Notes under the pieces: model-generated | What the model saw: the letters and a program-made list of their open reading frames with translations, nothing else | Database searches by the model: none | What the model was told of the DNA's origin: nothing | Assembly (NCBI GenBank): GCA_018221005.1 | Contig: JAAOXW010000064.1 | Location: 1 to 9,790, forward strand | Length of the DNA stretch: 9,790 bases | From: Candidatus Altarchaeota archaeon | GTDB lineage: Archaea > SpSt-1190 | Reading direction: 5' to 3' | Made by a program: the position numbers and the translations under genes | Shown here: one piece after another, positions 6,496 to 9,790 of the stretch | Position numbering within the stretch: position 1 is the first letter of the stretch | Layout: the number at the start of each line of letters is the position of its first letter

Positions 6496-7403
6496 AGTTT
6501 CATCACCTCATTTTCGTAAATTAAATGTTTGAGAGCGTGCGGTTGTTTTTGTCCGGCTCTTGTGGCTTTTCTCAGCCAAATGGACCTTTTTACTGGGCCT
6601 GGAACTGAACCTTTCAAAACAACAAATTCAGATTTGACAAGTCCATAGCGAGGCCATCCTGCTTTGGGGTTTACTTCATTACCTGTCCCAGTTACTAAAA
6701 TTTCTTTGTTATAATCTGTTCGGACGTGGTATCCAGTTTGACCTGCCATAGCTACTCTCCAATCAGTCCTAGCTGGAGTCCATGAACCAAGTGAACCAAC
6801 CTTTCTTCGGCTCTTTTCAGTTTTACTTGGAAGTAGGGGAATTCCAAATCGTTTAACAACACCTTGAAAACCTCTTCCAATTGACACGGAAGTAACATCA
6901 ATAAATTCACCGCCTTTGAAAAGTTCACTAGCTTTTATTTCCTTATTTAAATTGGCCTTAGCAAACTCAACTAATTGTTCATTTGAACCACCAAAACCAA
7001 CTTCAACCAACTCACTTCTCTTCTTGGGGAAGCCAGCCAGTTTTGGTTGGGTCTCAAGAGTTAGGCGACCAAATGAAAAGGTCTCTGGTATTTTGTCAAA
7101 GTTCGAATAATCTCCAATAACACGAGAACCGTATTGATTTTTCTTGTAGATTCGAATCGCGCGAAGTATCATGGGCGGAACTTCAATTAAAGTGGCGTGG
7201 TAGGATTTTTCCTTTCCAGCCAAACGTGAATTTTTGTCGGTCACTTCTGTGATGGCTGTGAATGAACCAACTTTGTATCCAATAAAACCGAGGAGCCCAT
7301 CCTCTTTTGAAGACCAACTTCTAACACGGGGTATCAACTTGCGGGCCCTCTTTCGAGGGGAGAATTGTAAGGTTCCTGCTCTTGGTTTGCTTTTCTGTCC
7401 CAT
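6492..7403 (-). CDS. rpl3: 50S ribosomal protein L3 (uL3), archaeal type
   Basis: A 303-residue uL3 that binds 23S rRNA near the peptidyl-transferase centre during early large-subunit assembly. The N-terminal GQKSKPRAGTLQFSPRKRARKLIPRV, GFIGYKVGSFTAI, FIDVTSVSIGRGFQGVVKRFG (165-185), RRKVGSLGSWTPARTDWRVAMAGQTGYHVRT and the C-terminal GSVPGPVKRSIWLRKATR are characteristic archaeal segments. It is somewhat shorter than many archaeal homologues, which are around 330-350 residues. The ATG start is supported by ggagatga on the minus strand 6 nt upstream, partly matching the 16S anti-Shine-Dalgarno sequence. It overlaps rpl4 by 4 bases and is the first gene of the pair; a box A on the minus strand near 7457 predicts a leader of roughly 28 nt, unlike most neighbouring genes. 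Confidence 0.97.
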   Translation of the reverse strand: MGQKSKPRAGTLQFSPRKRARKLIPRVRSWSSKEDGLLGFIGYKVGSFTAITEVTDKNSRLAGKEKSYHATLIEVPPMILRAIRIYKKNQYGSRVIGDYSNFDKIPETFSFGRLTLETQPKLAGFPKKRSELVEVGFGGSNEQLVEFAKANLNKEIKASELFKGGEFIDVTSVSIGRGFQGVVKRFGIPLLPSKTEKSRRKVGSLGSWTPARTDWRVAMAGQTGYHVRTDYNKEILVTGTGNEVNPKAGWPRYGLVKSEFVVLKGSVPGPVKRSIWLRKATRAGQKQPHALKHLIYENEVMKL

Positions 7404-7451
7404 AGTTAGTCATCTCCAAATTATATTGAACGTCTCAGCTTGGACAGATTT

Positions 7452-7468
7452 CTTTTAATAAGTTTCGG
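7452..7468 (-). promoter_or_regulatory. rpl3-rpl4 promoter (BRE plus box A)
   Basis: On the minus strand, ccgaaac is followed by ttattaaaaga, which fits a purine-rich BRE and a TATA box. A start site about 25 bp further would fall near 7431, leaving a short leader that contains the ggagatga ribosome-binding site. The rest of the 149-bp gap between the winged-helix gene and rpl3 shows nothing else that I can support. Confidence 0.5.
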
Positions 7469-7552
7469 AACATGTAAACGGAGGTGGTTTTTGAAGGTTT
7501 TATTAGACAAAACTCACTTAAAATAGATAATTTTTGGTTTAAGCTGTTAAAA

Positions 7553-8050
7553 TTAACTCTCACTAAGTTTGTAGAGTTTTCGTATCGTTTTATTTCCCCA
7601 GGAGAAATCTCCTTTCTTCTCTTCAGTACCTGCAGTCTCAAAAATTTTGTCCTTAAGGCCACGGTGGAGATGGTAGTATATTAGCCTCATGGAGACTGAC
7701 GCCCCAAATTCCTGAACATATTTTTGGTAGATTGCATAACCATGGGAGGGGCCCGCTTCAAGAATTTTAGAGATACGAGCACGAACAGGACTTCGAATAG
7801 TTTTTCTAGAAATTTTTGGGTAGGGAATTTCAACAATAAAAAGATCAGGTAACCCATTATCGGTTCGTTGCTGATTTATTTTTTCAGCGTGCCGGCGCTC
7901 ACTCTTAATCACTATTATTGCGGTTAACTCTGTGCTGAGGTGATTGTCATCTGCATGAATAGTAATAGATGAACGGATACCGCCAAATTTTTTGGCACGT
8001 TTGGTTAGGTATTCAGTAAAGCCCTGGGAGGGAATTATGAGGAAGTGCAT
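7553..8050 (-). CDS. Uncharacterised protein with C-terminal PadR-like winged helix, origin-adjacent
   Basis: A 165-residue protein I cannot assign to a named family. Residues 1-78 look like a small alpha/beta domain (FLIIPSQGF at the start, ELTAIIVIKSERRHAEKINQQR, LPDLFIVEIPYP). Residues 86-162 look like a winged helix: an RSPVRARISKILEAG helix, then SHGYAIYQKYVQEFG, reminiscent of the PadR HGYEI motif, a recognition-like helix SVSMRLIYYHLHRGLK, and a wing ending in KGDFSWGNKTIRKLYKL. No membrane segment or catalytic motif is visible. The ATG at 8048-8050 is about 25 bp downstream of a minus-strand box A (ctttaataag, 8080 to 8071), implying a leaderless transcript. It is transcribed away from the putative replication origin, back to back with cdc6. 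A DNA-binding role is likely from the fold; a role at the origin is only suggested by position. Confidence 0.75.
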   Translation of the reverse strand: MHFLIIPSQGFTEYLTKRAKKFGGIRSSITIHADDNHLSTELTAIIVIKSERRHAEKINQQRTDNGLPDLFIVEIPYPKISRKTIRSPVRARISKILEAGPSHGYAIYQKYVQEFGASVSMRLIYYHLHRGLKDKIFETAGTEEKKGDFSWGNKTIRKLYKLSES

Positions 8051-8070
8051 GGGGGGAGGAGTGTTGTAGG

Positions 8071-8080
8071 CTTATTAAAG
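8071..8080 (-). promoter_or_regulatory. Box A of the winged-helix gene
   Basis: Minus-strand ctttaataag is centred about 25 bp before the ATG whose A is at 8050, the spacing expected for a leaderless archaeal promoter. It sits at the outer edge of the origin region, about 22 bp from the nearest ORB-like element, so an initiator bound there could influence this promoter. Confidence 0.5.
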
Positions 8081-8103
8081 TTTTCAATATGGAAAATACT
8101 CTC

Positions 8104-8132
8104 TCCTACAGTTCTTGTGGAACTTGTGGAAC
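8104..8132 (-). promoter_or_regulatory. Two overlapping ORB-like elements, left side, inverted
   Basis: The minus strand reads ttccacaag twice in tandem with a 9-bp period (8132 to 8124 and 8123 to 8115); the inner copy lacks a G-rich tail, while the outer continues aactgtaggag. They are inverted relative to the right-hand set. The 9-bp period means two full initiators could not both bind in the standard way, so one is likely the functional site. Confidence 0.55.
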
Positions 8133-8140
8133 TAGATGTC

Positions 8141-8200
8141 AGTTTATATTATTATTTCTATATAGAAATATAATAATAATAATTACAATATTGTAAAAAA
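8141..8200. other. AT-rich duplex-unwinding element with nested palindromes
   Basis: Only three or four G/C bases occur between 8143 and 8192. It contains a perfect 18-bp palindrome (8153-8170, tatttctatatagaaata) whose arms continue outward as ttatta/taataa with a 2-nt bulge, and a second perfect 14-bp palindrome (8183-8196, ttacaatattgtaa). It lies between the inward-facing ORB-like sets, where initial melting would be expected. Confidence 0.6.
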
Positions 8201-8230
8201 GCTAGACAGAAACCCGAATCCCCTTCCCCT

Positions 8231-8250
8231 TTTCCACAGGAAGTAAAGGT
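8231..8250 (+). promoter_or_regulatory. ORB-like element, right side, best match
   Basis: tttccacaggaagtaaaggt has the dyad-like ttccacaggaa core of mini-ORBs and a G-containing 3' tail. The neighbouring copies at 8254-8273 and 8277-8290 repeat the tccaca core in the same orientation at spacings of about 23 bp, so the three would fall on similar faces of the helix. Confidence 0.65.
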
Positions 8251-8310
8251 GTCTCTCCACAAGAAGTATGGGTTAGCTTCCACAGGACCCTATGCTCTGG
8301 CGACAACAAA

Positions 8311-8320
8311 TTATTATAAA
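8311..8320 (+). promoter_or_regulatory. cdc6 box A
   Basis: ttattataaa is centred about 26 bp upstream of the GTG at 8342. With an archaeal TATA-to-start distance of roughly 25 bp, transcription would begin at that GTG, which favours it as a leaderless start over the TTG at 8327. The box lies about 20 bp from the third ORB-like element, leaving room for autoregulation by Cdc6. Confidence 0.55.
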
Positions 8321-8326
8321 TGAATT

Positions 8327-9529
8327 TTGTGTGGTTATGAAGTGAAGGACTCTGTGACTAGAATTTTTGAATCTTTTGCATCTAAGGGTCAAGTTTTCAG
8401 AAGTAAACATGTTCTACAATTGTCGTATGTACCTGAGAGATTACCTCATCGTGAACAACAACTTGAACAACTAGCGGGTATGTTGGCTCCTGCCCTTCGA
8501 ATGGAAATACCTTCAAATATTCTAATTTATGGAAAACCAGGAACTGGAAAAACTGCAAGCACAATTTTTGTTGGTAGTGAATTAGAAAGGATTGCTGCAG
8601 AAAAAGGAATTCGAGTTCGTTTTGTTTATGTGAATGCAGGTTTGAAAAAATTAACAGATACCGAATATCGTCTATATGCCTACTTAGCAAATCTACTTGG
8701 ACGTCCATTTCCCCATACAGGGCTTCCTACTTCACAAGCATACGAAACATTTGCACAATCAATTGATGACCAAAAAAGTATTGTAATTTTAGTTATTGAT
8801 GAACTTGATGTATTAGTGAAGAAAAATCCCGATGTACTCTATACTCTCTCACGTATGAACTCCGAACTCAAAAATTCAAAAATATCTATAATTGGAATAA
8901 CTAATAATTTGAATACCTTGTCTTCCGTGGATGCACGAACTAAATCTAGTCTGTCTGAAGAGGATTTAATTTTTCCGCCATATAATGCGGACCAAATTGC
9001 AGACATACTCCGTGAAAGATCTCAAGAAGCATTTCTGAGGGATGTTCTGGATGAAGATGCCTTATTATTTGTGTCAGCACATGCAGCCAAAGCTCATGGA
9101 GATGCCCGAAGAGCTCTCGAACTGCTTAGAGTTTCCGGAGAGATGGCAGAAAGAGAGGGAAGTAATAAAGTAAATCGCGAAAAAGTAGCCAAGGCCATTA
9201 CAAAACTTGATTCTGACCACGCCTTATCGGTTACCAAAACACTCCCCCACCACAACAAACTAATATTGAAAGCCATACTAGGTCGCTGCGATGAACCTCA
9301 CCTATTCACAGGGGACATCTATGAGGGATATGAACAGTTAGCCTCCGATTCAGGCTTAACTCCTCTTACACTCCGTCGTGTCTCAGATATACTCAATGAA
9401 TTTGATTCAATGGGATTGATATCCTCAAAAATAATCTCCCGTGGCCGATATGGTAGAACGAGAGCAGTTTCAACTAAAAATCTCAGCTCACTAAGAACTA
9501 AACTTGAGAGACTTCTCATACACGCTTGA
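8327..9529 (+). CDS. cdc6: ORC1-type DNA replication initiator Orc1/Cdc6
   Basis: An AAA+ initiator that binds ORB elements, opens the origin and recruits the MCM helicase. Over 400 residues it shows the full architecture: Walker A GKPGTGKTA (69-77), Walker B VILVIDELD (153-161), sensor 1 IIGITNNLN (188-196), the arginine-containing DARTKSSLSEEDLIFPPY (202-219), sensor 2 AHGDARRALELLR (256-268), and a C-terminal winged helix (about 300-398) with the basic wing SRGRYGRTR (371-379) that contacts origin DNA. Length is normal. The longest frame uses TTG at 8327; a GTG at 8342 gives MKDSVTRIFESF, a more typical N-terminus, and fits the box A spacing for a leaderless message, so I prefer 8342. The gene sits directly beside the putative origin and is followed in the same direction by the polymerase D subunit gene. 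Confidence 0.97.
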   Translation: MCGYEVKDSVTRIFESFASKGQVFRSKHVLQLSYVPERLPHREQQLEQLAGMLAPALRMEIPSNILIYGKPGTGKTASTIFVGSELERIAAEKGIRVRFVYVNAGLKKLTDTEYRLYAYLANLLGRPFPHTGLPTSQAYETFAQSIDDQKSIVILVIDELDVLVKKNPDVLYTLSRMNSELKNSKISIIGITNNLNTLSSVDARTKSSLSEEDLIFPPYNADQIADILRERSQEAFLRDVLDEDALLFVSAHAAKAHGDARRALELLRVSGEMAEREGSNKVNREKVAKAITKLDSDHALSVTKTLPHHNKLILKAILGRCDEPHLFTGDIYEGYEQLASDSGLTPLTLRRVSDILNEFDSMGLISSKIISRGRYGRTRAVSTKNLSSLRTKLERLLIHA

Positions 9530-9551
9530 TAATCAAATTATTGGCTTTAAT

Positions 9552-9560
9552 TGATATAAA
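9552..9560 (+). promoter_or_regulatory. Box A of the putative DP1 gene
   Basis: tgatataaa is centred about 22 bp before the ATG at 9579 and 25 bp before the ATG at 9582. The geometry fits a leaderless start at the second ATG, and suggests that this gene has its own promoter in addition to any read-through from cdc6. Confidence 0.45.
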
Positions 9561-9578
9561 CCAACATAGCTGTGAGTT

Positions 9579-9790
9579 ATGATGACTAGCTTAAATCAAT
9601 TCATTCCTGAAGATGACCAAAAAAGTAAATTGGCAAACCTCTTTTCACGTGGCGTGAGAATGGTATACGCCGATGCTCTCAAGCTTCTAATGCAGGATGG
9701 TGAACTTCTCGAGAAGGTGATTTTGTCAGAAACTCTTCCCCCTGAAATAACTTCTAAGTTTTTGGAAGAACTTAAACGCCCCATTACTCC
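9579..9790 (+). CDS. polB: N-terminus of putative DNA polymerase D small subunit (DP1), cut by window end
   Basis: The frame is open from tandem ATGs at 9579 and 9582 to the end of the window, giving about 70 residues. The segment LANLFSRGVRMVYADALKLLMQDGELLEKVI (residues 19-49) resembles the small helical N-terminal domain of archaeal DP1 proteins, in which a pattern like ..LL..G..I...A..LL.. precedes a variable linker and the OB-fold and calcineurin-like phosphoesterase domains. In euryarchaea the gene after origin-linked cdc6 is commonly DP1, the 3'-5' exonuclease subunit of replicative polymerase D, which strengthens the call. None of the diagnostic phosphoesterase motifs falls within the window, so this is family resemblance plus gene order, not proof. 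The 50-bp gap to cdc6 holds its own box A. Confidence 0.65.
   Translation, partial: MMTSLNQFIPEDDQKSKLANLFSRGVRMVYADALKLLMQDGELLEKVILSETLPPEITSKFLEELKRPIT

Larger units (their letters stand above)
8101..8295. other. Putative chromosomal replication origin (oriC) with ORB-like elements and AT-rich unwinding region
   Basis: Immediately upstream of cdc6, this stretch has five elements resembling the archaeal origin recognition box (core TCCAC-A-RGAA plus G-rich tail). On the plus strand: tttccacaggaagtaaaggt (8231-8250), tctccacaagaagtatgggt (8254-8273) and a shorter cttccacaggaccc (8277-8290). On the minus strand: ttccacaagaactgtaggag (8123 to 8104) and ttccacaag (8132 to 8124). The two sets face each other across about 60 bp of nearly pure A/T (8141-8200), the expected duplex-unwinding element. 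This is the textbook layout in euryarchaea, where Orc1/Cdc6 binds ORBs beside its own gene. The identification rests on motif and context read by eye. Confidence 0.8.

Noticed and set aside
7484..7684. Plus-strand frame with ggaggtg near its start
   Set aside because: It is mostly antisense to the winged-helix gene, its GTG start falls within the ribosome-binding-like sequence itself, and the protein has no recognisable pattern. The purine run is probably chance.
8141..8200. CRISPR leader or repeat array suggested by short repeated A/T units
   Set aside because: There are no regular spacers or repeat lengths; the TAA/TTA runs are simple-sequence DNA in an origin context.
8397..8708. Minus-strand frame of about 100 codons opposite cdc6
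   Set aside because: It lies wholly within the strongly conserved cdc6 AAA+ region and has low-complexity shadow composition.

Overview
The window comes from an archaeal chromosome. It carries an archaeal/eukaryotic-type RadA recombinase, archaeal ribosomal proteins uL3 and uL4, an Orc1/Cdc6 initiator and the beginning of what looks like the small subunit (DP1) of the D-family DNA polymerase. TATA boxes (box A) lie about 22-27 nt ahead of many start codons. PolD excludes most crenarchaea. The AT-rich composition, the uL3-uL4 pair cut off from the rest of its usual ribosomal operon and the Gly-tract surface protein would suit a DPANN-type lineage, but that placement is an inference from style, not proof.

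Left half (1-4584), a probable cell-surface/glycan locus: a SAM-dependent methyltransferase (+), a GT4-type glycosyltransferase (-), a divergently transcribed NAD-dependent sugar epimerase/dehydratase (+), then a 624-residue secreted protein with about 29 N-glycosylation sequons, a nine-glycine linker and a C-terminal membrane anchor. The enzymes could make or attach the glycan that the surface protein carries. The 63-bp divergent promoter region between glycosyltransferase and epimerase contains a perfect 17-bp palindrome.

Right half (4637-9790), an informational island: radA (+) converges on the rpl4/rpl3 pair (-). An unidentified protein with a PadR-like winged helix follows (-). Then comes a gene-free stretch of 276-291 bp (8051 to 8326 or 8341, depending on the cdc6 start) with the anatomy of an archaeal replication origin: ORB-like elements facing each other across an AT-rich, palindrome-rich unwinding element. 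The initiator gene cdc6 (+) and the putative PolD small-subunit gene (+, cut by the window end) follow. The arrangement origin-cdc6-DP1 with radA nearby resembles the replication cluster known from Pyrococcus.

The points most worth following up are the origin itself, the winged-helix gene divergent from it, an 8-bp inverted repeat embedded in the radA promoter, the palindrome in the glycan-gene promoter region, and unusual residues in the RadA P-loop and L2 loop. I saw no tRNA or rRNA genes, CRISPR array, transposase or insertion sequence.
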